Positions 11,301 through 22,715 of a stretch of DNA of 64,000 nucleotides are shown here, piece after piece (positions within the stretch are counted from its first letter, which is position 1; each line of letters opens with the position of its first letter). Origin of the DNA: Papilionanthe hookeriana x Papilionanthe teres (taxonomy: Eukaryota > Streptophyta > Magnoliopsida > Asparagales > Orchidaceae); contig CM040428.1 in assembly GCA_022702705.1 (NCBI GenBank), positions 105,170,022 through 105,234,021 of the forward strand. Reading direction: 5' to 3'. The notes under the pieces are model-generated. The model ran no database searches, was not told where the DNA came from, and was given only the letters and a program-made list of their open reading frames with translations. Position numbers and translations under genes: made by a program.

Positions 11301-14300
11301 CGGTCACGGGTGCACACCGATCATAGACGATGACCGGGAGCCGTTGGATCGCGCGTGTATCGAGCGGACGGATCGGATTGCGCCGGACCGCAGAACGTTA
11401 CGTGAACCGGCGGGTCCCGGGACGGGCCGACTCGGATGGCGGCGCCCAATCACGGCGCGACACGTACCGCTTCGGAGAGGCTAAGGATGCGCTGGCGCCG
11501 CGTGGATAAGTAGAAAATTAGGGGTATTTTCTATTTATTTAATTCCCTAAACTTGGAAAATTCATAACTTTGTGTAGAAAAATCAGAAAAATAAAAGAAA
11601 AATATCCTCTTGCTCAGTGAACAGAGGAGAATAATGTGGAAAAGAAATCATTTAATTTCATCAAGTATTTTATTTTTAATAATTTATTTACTCTCTGCAT
11701 ACATTTAATTCTCCATGCATTCATACAATTCACCATGGCATGAGACCATAGGGCTTTTGAAGCCTCCGAATTTGGGAACATTCCCCGAATTTTCCAAAGT
11801 CGAGGCCATCCCTATGAAAAGTTATTGATTTTTCAAATGCATGTTGCTATTTTAAGTATTTTAATTCCAAAAATTAGCATGTTGTGAAATAAATTCTAGG
11901 AAAATTTGGTGATGTTCCTTATGACCAAAGAACCCTAGGAAAAATAGGATTTGAGTTAATTCACTTAGATTAACCCTAATTGGCTTAAATCCCCAAAATA
12001 GATCTCTAACTAATTAGAGTTAACCATAGATCAAATTGACTTGAAATCAATTCTCCACTGACCTTTAGGGTCAGAGGAACCCATCATAAAAATTTGAGGT
12101 CAATTGGACTTGGTTAGCCCCACTAATTGGGTTGATTAAGCCACTTAGTCATTTTAAACTTTAAAAATTCATAACTTTCAAAATATCTTTCAAAGATTCA
12201 CCAAATTGGTTTTGGAGTCTCTCTGATATCGGGGAGTTTAAGAAAATTAAAATTTCAATTTTCTAAAAAAGTTGATTTTTAATATTATTTTAATATTTTT
12301 AATAATTAAAAAATAATAAAAATCACAAAAATAATAAAATTCACTAAAATGTTATATTTTGAATTTTAATCACTTGGGAACAAGTCCCATATTTTTCCTA
12401 GGTCTATTTAGTGAGATATTAATTTTTAAAGCTCTAGGGTAATTTTAAAATTAAAAAAATATATTTTCTAGCATTTTCACCAAAATAATTATAATAAATC
12501 AAAGAAAAATCAGAAAATTGCAAAGTTTGGTTCTCTGGAATCCTTGATATCAGAGAGAATTTTAAAAATTATAAAATTTATTTTTCAACATTTATTTTAT
12601 TTTTAAATTAATTAATACTCCAAAATTTAAAATAATTCTAATAAATAAAATATAATTCAAAAAATTACAAAATTTGGTCCAAGTGGTCCTCTGGTCATTA
12701 GGAATGTCCCCTAATTTTCTTAAGGACAAAAAACTTTCCCTTGGTCATGTTATTGAATTTTCCTTGGAAATTTCTCTTTTCTACAAAAAATAATTATATA
12801 AATAAATTAAATACAGAAAAATCACATTTTCTCCTCTCATGTCTTTATTGACATATGAGTGAAGTCACATAAAAATTTCAAGTTCATTTGAGTTCAATTT
12901 AGTGAGTTATGAAATTATTAAGCTTAAAGGGCAAAATGGTAATTAAAATTTTAATCCTTAATTAAGACTTTAGGTTTAATAAAAAAATTAACAAGTAAAA
13001 TATTTGATCCTAATCTGATTTGGATGATTGAAATTTAATAATTAAAGGGTAGAAACCCATTAAGCAATTTAAAATGATTAAACTTTAATTAAATAATTAA
13101 TTGAATTTGGAAGAATAATAAATTTGGAATTATTAAAATAGGGATATTATTAGGAAGAAATTTATTCTTTAATTTAAAAATCCCTAAATTAATCATCTCA
13201 TTAATACTCAACTCTTAATTAAAATGATAACTCAAATTTAAAATATTAAAAGACTTAATCATTAAATTAAAATTAAATCATTAAACTCTTTCAAAAATTT
13301 CAATTAAATTAAATTAAATTAAATTAAAATTAAATTGAATTAAATTAAATTAAATTAATTAAATAAATTAAATTAAATTAAATAAATTAAATTAAATTAA
13401 ATTAAATTAAATTAAAATTAAATTAAATTAAATTAAGAAATTAAATCAAATAAATCGAATTGAATTAAATTAAATCAAATCAAACTAAATTAAACTGAAT
13501 TAAATTAAATTAAAATAAATTAAATTAAATTAAATTGAATTAAATAACCTCACTTAAGACATGAAGAAATAAATCTAAAATAACTTGAACACTATTCCAA
13601 ACTTAAATCATTAATTTGAACTTAAATTTGAATCACAAATCATTAAATATCATTTTGCCTTTAGGAGCTTTAGTTATCATAACTCCTAAATAGAACATTA
13701 AAATGAAATGTTACTTCACTTATAGGACATTCAAATGTCCTAGTTCATCGAGCAAGTTAACAAAACTTGAAAACCTCTGACGATCGATTCATTTACACAA
13801 TTAAATTCATTCGGACTTGAAACAATCCTAGAAATATTGAAAAGATGTTTAAGATTCTTCTTAAGCACTTCCTCAATATGATAGGATATTTACAAGAACA
13901 ATTGAACTTAATTGTTCTTTGATGAAGAAAATCGTCTTCAAACCAAAAACACAAAGAACCTAGACGTCATAGGAAACGACTAGCTATAGGATTAGAATTT
14001 GGTAGAAAACCATAAACCTTTCCCTTAGCCTTTACCTAGGAACTTGCTTAAATATTCTAACCGTGTTTTAAGTGCGACTTGGGATGACGGGAAGACCCTC
14101 CGTGTACGCTTTTATTTTATTGCAGCTTATTTTATTGCAAATGCACTTTATTTTTCTTGCATGATAAACAACAAGCTTGCATGAAAACCGACACCTTTAG
14201 GACGTAAACCAAAACCGAAACCCAAAATTAAAATAAAAGACACTACAAGATAAAATTCACCTCCACAACATTTCAAAATATAAGACAACTCAAAATTTAA

Positions 14301-15630
14301 TCACAAACAGTAACACAAAACTACAATTACAACTAAATTAAAACGTCTTGTTGGATGATCGGGAATACCTCGGATGATGTAACCTACGTGTTGCTAACGG
14401 GATTTCCCACGGTCTAAATGAAAGTGTGGAACTCATTCAGCTGAGTTTAGCAAATTCATCCGGACTAAGTGAATCCGATAAAAATAATGGTGTCGGAAGG
14501 ATGGAACCGTGGGATCTTAACCGGTGTCGTTATAATCAACTTTAAGATTTGTTTTAATTAAAACACAAAAAACACTTGGAAATTAAGACTTCTCTAAACC
14601 GAACACTTCTCTCATCTCTTGATTTATGACTTCTAAAACTAAACCTCTCGCAACAACAAGGAGCTCGGAGCATGGTGGGCAGCACGGCCATCGTCGTCAA
14701 GCAAAACTCGAACCTACTTCAAGAAAACTTTCTTAGAATTAAATAACAAAGCCATAGGACTTCGAGGTAGTTCGCTCTAGTGCAACATAAATCCTCAACT
14801 CTTCGTTAGGCATTTGCATTGCAAATTAAGCCCTAACCTGGTCTTAGGATTCCGAGGTAGTCGTCCGTACGACATAAACCCTCATATCTTCTAGGCAATT
14901 TGTATGATTCTATCATATAAATATAAGCCCTAATTAACTAAATCGGCAAGATTAAAACATTAAATAAACATTAGGACTTTCCTAAATCCAAGCCAAACAA
15001 TAGGATAATCGGGAGATTACCGAAGTCCGCTTCGAATCCGTGATCTCTCCTACTTTTCTTCCTTTGAATTCCCAAAATAAAAATGTTCCAAATTTGATCC
15101 ATTCCCTATTGAAATTCCAAAATTCAACCCCTCGAAAACTTAAACTTTGAAATTCTTGAGAGCGAATTATTGATTATTATCGAGAGTTTTCTTAGGTGAT
15201 TCCCATCACTTAAGATGTAATTAACTATAGGGGCTTGCCTCTTATAGGGAACTTTAAGAACCTGGTAATATAAACCCCGTTTAATAGTTTCATATTAAGC
15301 AGGGGAATTTGTCGGCTTATAAAATTGGTTCGCAGACCAAACGGATGTCACAAACCTTTCTAGTTTATTTAATCGAGCCCCATTATCAAGCAAAGGTGTC
15401 TATTCTTCGGGATAGATACACGGCTTGTGGTGCGGCGCTCGTTTATATAAACTATTCGAGATGTGAGATCGGCTTGATTTCATATCTTAAAATTTTCAAT
15501 TTTAAAATTATTTTCAAAATCAAATACTACTTTTCAAATTATTTATTTAAATTAAATTAAAATTCGCCGACAATTTTTGTAGGCGACTCTCTTTTCAAAA
15601 TAAAACACACAACCTAAAAATATGCCGACG
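8322..15630 (+). mobile_element. Solo LTR (subfamily variant of the E1 LTR) nested at the gag start
   Basis: A third LTR copy, 7309 bp, aligns end to end with the E1 LTRs but is clearly more diverged. For example 9840-10330 and the pentamer array differ. There is no primer-binding site after it and no internal region of its own: gag follows at once. E1 ends are fixed by the outer LTRs and their duplication, so this copy is a later solo LTR. Its termini read CG...CG rather than TG...CA, possibly a CTG/CAG consensus error. A duplication is not clear: gcccc on the left, aaccc on the right. It carries a TATA-like box at 10697-10704, a donor-like GT at 11129 and a pentamer array at about 13300-13550. 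Confidence 0.75.
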
Positions 15631-16116
15631 AACCCGAAACCGATTTTCTCTTTTACCAATGGACCGGACTTCGCTTTCTATAAGGATGAGCCGCCCGACA
15701 ATGGAATCATCCGATTTGGACAAGGATTTGAAAACACGAACGTCAAGATCACCGACGTCTCCCTCTTTGCACTGACGAACAAGGTATCTGAAGCTGAGGA
15801 GCCGCTGCTTGAGTTCAACCTTAGGTCGACCCAAGAATTCCCTCCTCGACAAAGGATCCCGACTAAGAGGAATACTGCTGTCCACAGGAGGACTGTTCTT
15901 ACTACCCCCACCGGTCTAGTTGTTTCTGCACCTACCCCGACTTTCGCCAAATCAAAGGGGAAAGAAATCCGGAATTATGATGGACCCGTTACCGTGGAGG
16001 GTACGGATCTTCTCGTAAGACCTTCTGTTTTCGAAATCGGGTCCAGCTTCAAAGATTCCGTCACCGACAAGGACCCAAAGAAGAAACAAGTAGAAGGATC
16101 GCTAGAGAAGCCGTAG
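15622..16116 (+). CDS. gag: E1 gag, N-terminal region
   Basis: An open frame of 164 codons whose first codons (M-P-T) come from the terminal bases of the nested LTR. From residue 4 on it aligns with the E2 gag start at 63684. Shared features are the F-S opening, a ...EF(N/L)LRS..EFP stretch and ...TTPTGLVVSAPTPTF near residue 105. This is the N-terminal domain before the capsid part in Tat/Ogre gag. Frame is lost at a TAG at 16114, after which homologous codons continue in other frames. It may be expressed from the borrowed ATG if transcribed. Confidence 0.75.
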   Translation: MPTNPKPIFSFTNGPDFAFYKDEPPDNGIIRFGQGFENTNVKITDVSLFALTNKVSEAEEPLLEFNLRSTQEFPPRQRIPTKRNTAVHRRTVLTTPTGLVVSAPTPTFAKSKGKEIRNYDGPVTVEGTDLLVRPSVFEIGSSFKDSVTDKDPKKKQVEGSLEKP

Positions 16117-17263
16117 CCGCCGAAATTGCTTTCCTAGAGGAAATTCCAGAATCGCCGTAATATACACCGCCGCTCGAATACATACCACTCTTGGGAGGAA
16201 GCGTGTTTCATCCCCTCTCCGCCGCAGAAGATGAAGAAAATATTCGCAAGATTGTCGCCACATTACCACAGACCGCATATTACAACGATAGCCGCAAGAA
16301 AAGAACTAGAACTACGCCGTTTGCTCGACCGCAAACTTTGGTAGAAAAGTTAGCAAAGAAGGAAAACCGCCCCATATCGGAAATTCTACGAAGGATAGGA
16401 CGGGTGCCGCAAAATCCCATCTTGGGCCCCGAGTAGAACCCGCCATCATGACGTAAAAGCCAAGTAAAAGAATGAAGGCTAGTCCGCCCGTTGTCGTCTC
16501 CGGATTACAAATTAAGGAGGATACCACCTTCCAAAGCATTTGGCCGACTGCACCATCCGGTCCTAGACCTTCCGCCGTTAGAAGGATGGTATGGCGTCCC
16601 ACTACCGGCAGACTGAGATCGAAACAAGCAGTCCGAGAAAGAAAGTCTCGCCAGAGACTCGAATCGAAGAAAGTGCTACCGCGATGAAGGGGACTCGTGA
16701 GAAGGGGACCCGGCAGCCTATCGCACGACAACCACGAAGACACACGTAAAGCCCCGCTAGAAGATGCCATGGAAAAGTCGAGAACCGATATCCGACGATC
16801 GGCAAAAGAAAGAGAAGAAAAGTTCGGAGACGAGATTGATTCATCGGAATTCTCGGACGACGAATACGAAGAAATCAACTTGGTCGAGACACGAGCTTCA
16901 TCGCCTTCGCAAGGTGCTCCCGCAGCCGCAGAAGAGAGGAGCCGTAACCGATGAGAAGGCAGCTTCAGGAGAAAGACGACACGATCGCTCAAATGGCGAA
17001 GAGGATGGAAGAAATGGCCTTAGCTCTGGCCACTCTCCAGAGTCAAGTACAACCACATAGAGAGACACACCCAGAGGTCATTCACATTGTAGACGGAGGA
17101 AAGGAGATTACGTCCGTCAATGGGGATGATCACCGAAAAGGATACAACACAAAGTATGATTCCCGAAAAGGATATCAAGAACTCGGTGGAACAAGAAGTG
17201 CGAGAAGCCTTAGCACAATCGAAGAGCGGGACATCCATTCGGACGGGTAGACCTTACCCGTAA
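16117..17263 (+). CDS. gag: E1 gag, central acidic and coiled-coil region (frameshifted)
   Basis: Coding potential continues through successive frames: 16191-16436, 16472-16687, 16697-16954 and 16951-17250. Visible parts are a basic stretch, an acidic stretch with repeated D/E near 16830-16890, and a likely coiled coil near 16955-17050 (QLQEKDDTIAQMAKRMEEMA). Such a coiled coil precedes the capsid domain in Tat-lineage gag. Several frame changes lie beside CG-containing spots that may be miscalled CAG/CTG. No single intact frame is present as given. Confidence 0.6.
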
Positions 17264-17815
17264 GAATTCGACGCCGTCCAACACCCGAAAGGCTTCGTAC
17301 CACCTCCGTTCAAGACCTTCGACGGAACCGGGAACCCTCGACAAGATGTGGCACACTTTCGTGCCGCTTGTTGCAATGCCGGCGGGAGCGATGCATTACT
17401 CTTCCGACAGCTTCGTCGGCAGCTCGTCGAGAATCGCCTTCGACCGGTATGCGAATTACCAAATGGTTCGGTGAAGACGTTCTCAAAGCTAGAGAACCTC
17501 TTCATCAAGCGATTCGCCGGAGCTCAGCACCACATCACTATAGGTGATTTAGTGGTAGAGAAACAAAAGCCGAATGAAACTTTGGTGGATTACATACTTC
17601 GATGGAGGAACTTAAGCATGAAGTGTGAACCACAGTTACAAGAACAGCATGCAGTCGGCATTTTACTAAAAAGCATCTATGGCCCGATAGCACTTCTCCT
17701 CAAGGGATTTACTATTAAGACTTTCGAGAAGTTGTTAAGCAAGGCCGGAAGCTTGCAAGAGGAGGCAAAGCAATTAAGTTTCACCGATAAAACGTATAAA
17801 CAAAAGCCTCAGTAA
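17264..17815 (+). CDS. gag: E1 gag, capsid core (Retrotrans_gag)
   Basis: The frame opens after a TAA at 17261 with E-F-D-A-V, then a conserved entry motif (PPPFKTFDGTGNPRQDVAHF). It runs to a stop at 17813. The centre carries FIKRFAGAQHHITIGDL and VEKQKPNETLVDYILRWRNL, hallmark segments of plant Ty3 gag in the Tat lineage. This is the structural protein of the virus-like particle. About 183 codons are open without interruption. Confidence 0.88.
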   Translation, partial: EFDAVQHPKGFVPPPFKTFDGTGNPRQDVAHFRAACCNAGGSDALLFRQLRRQLVENRLRPVCELPNGSVKTFSKLENLFIKRFAGAQHHITIGDLVVEKQKPNETLVDYILRWRNLSMKCEPQLQEQHAVGILLKSIYGPIALLLKGFTIKTFEKLLSKAGSLQEEAKQLSFTDKTYKQKPQ

Positions 17816-18600
17816 AGACTTTTGAAAAAAAATCCGGATCGTTGCAGCGAGCTGACAAAGGCAAGCAACCGATGCAAATACCACCGTAACGGCCGCAAAG
17901 AACTACAACAGAATTACCAAAGCAACCCCGACCCAGCCTATCACTCATCTCGCAGTATGAACAACCACCTCGTCCGCAACGTACATTAAGGGAGCTTTTG
18001 AGCAGAGAATATCCGTTCAAGAATGAAGCAGTGCCGAAAATGTTCCGCAGTTTGATGAAGACCCCGCATTTCCAACTACCGTAACCTAAGAGACCGAAGA
18101 AGTCGACAAGAAAGGTGATCCCAACTTTTGCCCTTACCACCGGATGCTTGGGCACAAGATAGAAGATTGTATTACCTTCAAAAGTTGGCTCAATGACAAC
18201 TCGCGAAAAGGGAATATAACGATCCCGAAGGAGTACATGAAGGAACCCCGTAAAGGAGGTTCCGTCAATGTTGTCTCGACCGATCCCATCATTCCGATAG
18301 ATCCCTATACGACCGACGATGGATGGACTACCGCTTGGACGAGGTCTTCGAAAAGATTTTAGACAAAGCATCCAAACCGCTTCGGTGCGAGTTTCAATTC
18401 GTAGTTTGAAACCCGTTAAGTCGGTACTATCACTTGCGATGAAGAACCACCTCAACGGAGACGATCGAAGAAAAGAAGAAAATTGACGAAGAAGAGAAGA
18501 CCGAGGCACCTAAGGCTAGACTAGGGGCCGCTTATCCTAGGATAGTTGTTTCCGATTCGGGGAGAAATCCCTCGAACCTCTCGACTCGTATGATTATCTC
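17816..18600 (+). CDS. gag: E1 gag C-terminal part with a C-H-H-C zinc knuckle
   Basis: At 18129-18170 the codons give C-P-Y-H-R-M-L-G-H-K-I-E-D-C, a Cx2Hx4Hx4C knuckle, followed by F-K. This is the knuckle seen in Tat/Ogre gag, with His in place of the second Cys of the usual CCHC. Flanking frames are broken: an open piece runs 18144-18362. The role would be nucleic-acid binding and RNA packaging. Confidence 0.7.
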
Positions 18601-18623
18601 GCTCACTTCGGTGGGATCTTATA

Positions 18624-19890
18624 ATGATGAGGGTTATGGCGTTGGCTACGTTTTCGATCGTTTCTAACGATTACGTAACTAGCGACAATCAACCTAATCC
18701 GGACGTCGATTCCGATACAAATAACAATTCTCAAATCATACACGATCTCGATGAGCAAAATAATGAAGAAGACATCCACCAAGGAGGCTACGAGAGTTCA
18801 ATAAGCAACGAATCTATTTGCGAGTTTCGAGGAACCCCAATCACAATAGAGTTAGAGCCTTCAGACTCTGAAGCTAATCCGGAAGAGCCTCGTCATTCCG
18901 ATTCAAGAAGAGACACCGGCAAGCTCAACAATAGATTCGCAGGAAATTACGAAGTCAACATAAGGAGTGGAAAAGTTCTACCTCCGAGAATGGGTCCAAA
19001 GGACAAAGGAAAGCAGGTGGTTGTTCAAGAAGAACCAACCCCAACAGAAAAAATACCCATTCGAGAAGAAGCAGAGACACATGAAAATAAAGTGGACTAC
19101 AACGTGCTAGCCCATCCTAGGAAACTACCGGCCAAACTAAGCATTTATGATGCTCTCATCTTATCAAAGGAGATGAGAGAAGCTCTGATCAAGGCCTTAC
19201 TTGATCCGGAAATTTGCTTAGCTCAAATGGCCGGAGATTCCTTAGATGAGGTTTGCTCGTTAAAGGAACAACGAGGTGTTACCTTCACGGACGATGACCT
19301 ACTACTTGGAACGAGCAGATCACAACCGACCGTTGCACATTTCGGCTTACAATCGGGAAGTTTACTCTCTCCGCAGTATTGGTGGATCCAGGAGCATCAA
19401 TCAATATAATGAATCTTCGAACGCTAAGCATACTTGGAAATTGATGCTCGCGAGCTCGAGGCGGACAAAATGTTATTAAGAGGATTCAACCGTAAAGGAG
19501 AAAGAGCCCTCGGCTCAATAACACTGCTAATGAAGACCGGTGACTTAGCAAAGACAACCGCGAAATTTCACATAATTGATTCGAAACGTCGTTTAACGCT
19601 CTACCGGGCCGACCATGGATACATGAAAACAGGATGGTACCATCATCTCTACATCGCTGCATCAAATACTACGACGGAGGGGAACAAGCAGTATTAAAGG
19701 TGACTTACAACCGTTCTCCGTACATGAAATCGGAATCCATGAAGATGCAAACTTATTATGCACCCCCGAAGAAAACAATCTTCTCCAGAGATACCATAAC
19801 AAATGAAACAAAGGAAATTTGGGACAACGAAGAACTCGAAGTTCTAGTCCAACAGCTCACTCACCACTCTCTTACGGCGAGATGGTGAAG
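18624..19890 (+). CDS. pro: E1 aspartic protease region (retropepsin)
   Basis: An acidic linker opens at 18624. It leads to a segment near 19100-19200 (KLPAKLSIYDALILSKEMRE) that is typical before the protease of Tat elements. The catalytic site is V-L-V-D-P-G-A-S-I-N-I-M near 19376-19411, with D at 19385. This lies one frame off the upstream ORF, which stops at 19407. Downstream, LRGFNRKGERALGSITL and the PSSLHRCIKYYDGGEQ segment continue in other frames. The protein would be cleaved from a gag-pro-pol precursor. Confidence 0.78.
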
Positions 19891-20640
19891 GTTTCTCCAC
19901 AACTCGCATCCGAGGTCGAGGCCGGGACGAGGTCGTGGTAGAGACGTTAGGACACCGGACATGAGGAAACCGACCATCAATGTCGATTGGGAAGATACTT
20001 CGAAGAAGAAAAATAAATCAAACAAGAAGCAGCGACAATAAGCTCGGAAGAAGCCGCAATTCGAATCCCTCTCGAAGTCGAGAAGAATGAAGAATACAAA
20101 TCAATGTACGAGAAGATTAACCACTACGTACATACTATGACCCTAACTCCGATCCATTCTAATAAGATTGAGGGTATGGAGGTCAAAGAGGTACGTAGCG
20201 GTGGTGCAAAACCCATCAAATTCTACCGTGGTGCTCCTTCCTCCAAAACCGAAAATAATGTACAACTCGAAGATGCTACTTCATCGAATTAATGGAATTG
20301 CCTTTCGAATGGTACTCTCCCTGTGTTCAAAATTTAATTCAGCGTGGTTTCTTACCCCGACAATGGACAAAAGGTCAATCACAACGTTTTGAAAATTTAT
20401 GGAATAACTCCGGTCGTCCACCCAACTCAAAGCATGGTCTCGGATTCGGCACAGTAGGATCGGCTGATGATACCGAATTTTGCTTGGTTGTCACTTGCGA
20501 ATCTAATGAAAACCGCATGGAAACTACGACGAACTCGAAGATTTACAAATTGAGACGCTCCACTAGAATTCGAAGAAGAAATCAAATCTACTATAGATGA
20601 GTTAACCGAAGTTAACTTAGGTACTAGCGAAGCGAAGAAC
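19891..20640 (+). CDS. E1 linker between protease and RT
   Basis: Coding-like sequence in several frames. At 20292-20600 is a readable piece with LPFEWYSPCVQNLIQRGF and a GLGFG segment. Comparable linkers with a GLG(F/Y) segment precede RT in Tat-lineage pol. I assign no enzymatic role. Confidence 0.5.
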
Positions 20641-21560
20641 CTAGGACTACCTTTGTTAGCTCCTTACTCAATAAAGAAGACTCGAAGAAATAATCAAGTT
20701 ATTAATGGAATTTAAAGACTCGTTTTGCTTGGAGCTACGATGAGATGCCGTGTTTAGCTCCGCAGGTCGCAATCCATAAACTAGGGGTAGATCCCGCTTC
20801 GTTCCAGCCGACAAGGTCCCGTAAGAATGCGTCTAGAAATCGAACAACAAGTCATAGCTGAAGTTAAGAAGCTAATAGACGCTAAATTTGTCCGTGAAGA
20901 ACAATACCCGACTTGGTTAGCCAACGTGGTACCAGCCGTGAAGAAGAATGGTCGATCGAATTTGTGTGGATTTCGGAGATTTAAACAAGGCATGCCCGAA
21001 AGATGAATTCCCTCTACCGATCCCGCAATTAATGATCGACATTGCTTCGACACATGAAATATTCTCATTCATGGATGGATCTTCGTGATACAACCGGATA
21101 AAAATGGCTCCGTAAGATGAAAAACTTACGGCATTCGTAACGCCGATCGGAGTATATTGCTACACAAGTGATGCCATTCGGATCGAAGAATGCAGGAGCA
21201 ACCTACCGTAGAGCAATGACAAGAATTTTTGATGATCTCATCCATAATCAAGTCGAATGCTACGTGGACGATGTGGTCATCAAAAGCAAAGTAAAGGACA
21301 ACCACTTGTATGATTCGAGAATTGTTTTCGAACGATTAAGACAATTTAACCTTAAGATGAATCCCTTAAAATGCGCCTTCGGCGTCACCTCGGGAAATTC
21401 TTAGGATTCGTTGTCCGACATCGTGGAATCGAAATAGACCCGGAAAAGATTAAAGCCATCTTAGAAATGCCGCCTCCCAAAACCTTAAAACAACTACGAT
21501 CTTTTCAAGGGAAGCTCGCATATCTTCGACGCTTTATCTCAAACCTGTCAGGTAGGTGTT
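20641..21560 (+). CDS. pol: E1 reverse transcriptase
   Basis: RT blocks can be read in order despite frame changes: LEIEQQVIAEVKKLIDAKFV near 20830, YPTWLANVVPAVKKN near 20905, DLNKACPKDEFPLPIPQL near 20980, TAFVTPIGVYCY near 21130, and MPFGSKNAGATYRRAMTRIF near 21170. The catalytic Y-V-D-D is at 21261-21272. The thumb part runs to FISNLSG near 21550. KNAGATYRRAM and the YVDDVVIKS context are typical of the Tat lineage. Disruptions are short indels and isolated stops. Confidence 0.9.
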
Positions 21561-22088
21561 AGCCTTTCTCGGCTCTAGTTAAAAAGGACGCCAAATTTAT
21601 TTGGGAAGAGAAATGCCAAAGGGCCTTCGAGGACATTAAGCAATATTTAATGACACCTCCTGTCTTAGCAGTCCCTGGCCTCGTGTAGACCGTCGATACT
21701 TTATACCGCGGCTTTAGACGACTCTCTCTGAGCCCCGTTAGCCTGTGTCAATGATGAGGGTAAAGAAAATGCTCTTTACTACCTAAGCTGTCGTTTACTT
21801 CCTACGGAAATAAGGTATCCCGCAATTGAAAAGCTCTGTTTGGCCCTGATCTTCGCCGCTCAAAAGCTCAGGCATTACATGCTTTCTCATAAGGTCAACC
21901 TGATCTCGAAGTTTAATCCATTGCAATACTTGATGACCCGCCCAACGCTTTCCGACGGACTCGCCGCATGGTCGATGATATTATCGCAATTCGATATAAC
22001 TTTCGTGCCTCTCCGTGCCGTAAAAGGACAAGTCCCGGCGGACTTCCTCGCAAAGACACCCTTTGCCGGCAGAATCTCCTCTCAATGA
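21561..22088 (+). CDS. pol: E1 RNase H (first, Ty3-type) domain
   Basis: It continues the RT thumb with KKDAKFIWEEKCQRAFEDIK near 21580 and TPPVLAVPG near 21655. After a broken stretch, an open frame 21840-22088 has LIFAAQKLRHYMLSHKVNLI, the usual end of the Ty3 RNase H and the start of the tether. Loss of frame across 21685-21790 obscures the catalytic acidic residues. Confidence 0.72.
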
Positions 22089-22715
22089 CGATTTGCCAGA
22101 TGAACAAATAATGAACCTAGAAGACCATGATGATCGACGTTGGGAATTATATTTCGACGGAGCATCTTCAACACATAAAGACGAAGAATCGCAAGTGATA
22201 GTGCCCGGTAAGGCAGGGATCGGACTAATCTTTATAACACCGGAGCGGGGGATGTTAAGATACTCCTACCACTCGACGAGCCGTGTACAAACAACGAAGC
22301 GAATACGAAGCCCTCATAACGGGACCGGAATTAACCATTCAAATGGGGATAACGGACATCAACATCTACGGGATTCACAGTTAATCATTCAACGTATCGC
22401 CGGACAATACGTAATTTTAAAACCAAGACTCGAGCAATACTTCCAAGTATGCCATACAAACTGTTGGAACAGAATCCGAATGTGACAATCTACAAAATTC
22501 CCAGAAAAGAAAACGCTCTAGCGGATGCGCTAGCTCGTCTCGCAAAACTAGCTCGTCTCGCAAAAGAATTTGCCTGTTTGCAAGATGAATCAGTGGAAGT
22601 GTCAGTTCACGGACGCCAGGTCCTATCACAGCTTGGCATAGACACGATACACAAATCAGAAAAGGAAAAAGGATCAATTGCAGCAGTGACAGAAAACACG
22701 GAAGATTGGCGATAA
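22089..22715 (+). CDS. pol: E1 additional archaeal-type RNase H (aRNH)
   Basis: W-E-L-Y-F-D-G-A-S-S at about 22141-22170 provides the first catalytic Asp (22156). G-I-G-L-I-F follows near 22226. The N-N-E-(A)-E-Y-E-A-L helix at about 22290-22315 is interrupted by one missing base after 22300. D-S-Q-L-I-I-Q-R follows near 22374, and the ENALADALARLA end near 22510-22550. A second RNase H of this type after the first is a known hallmark of plant Tat-lineage elements. Confidence 0.82.

Noticed and set aside
8322..15630. LTR2 as the true 5' LTR of the gag-pol genes
   Set aside because: No primer-binding site follows it. The outer LTRs are closer to each other and share a 5-bp duplication. The leader and native gag ATG lie before LTR2.
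16312..16992. 226-codon minus-strand frame
   Set aside because: It is opposite the gag central region and a by-product of its codon composition, with no motif.
17781..18509. 242-codon minus-strand frame
   Set aside because: It is opposite the gag C-terminus with its zinc knuckle; the plus strand has the recognised motif.
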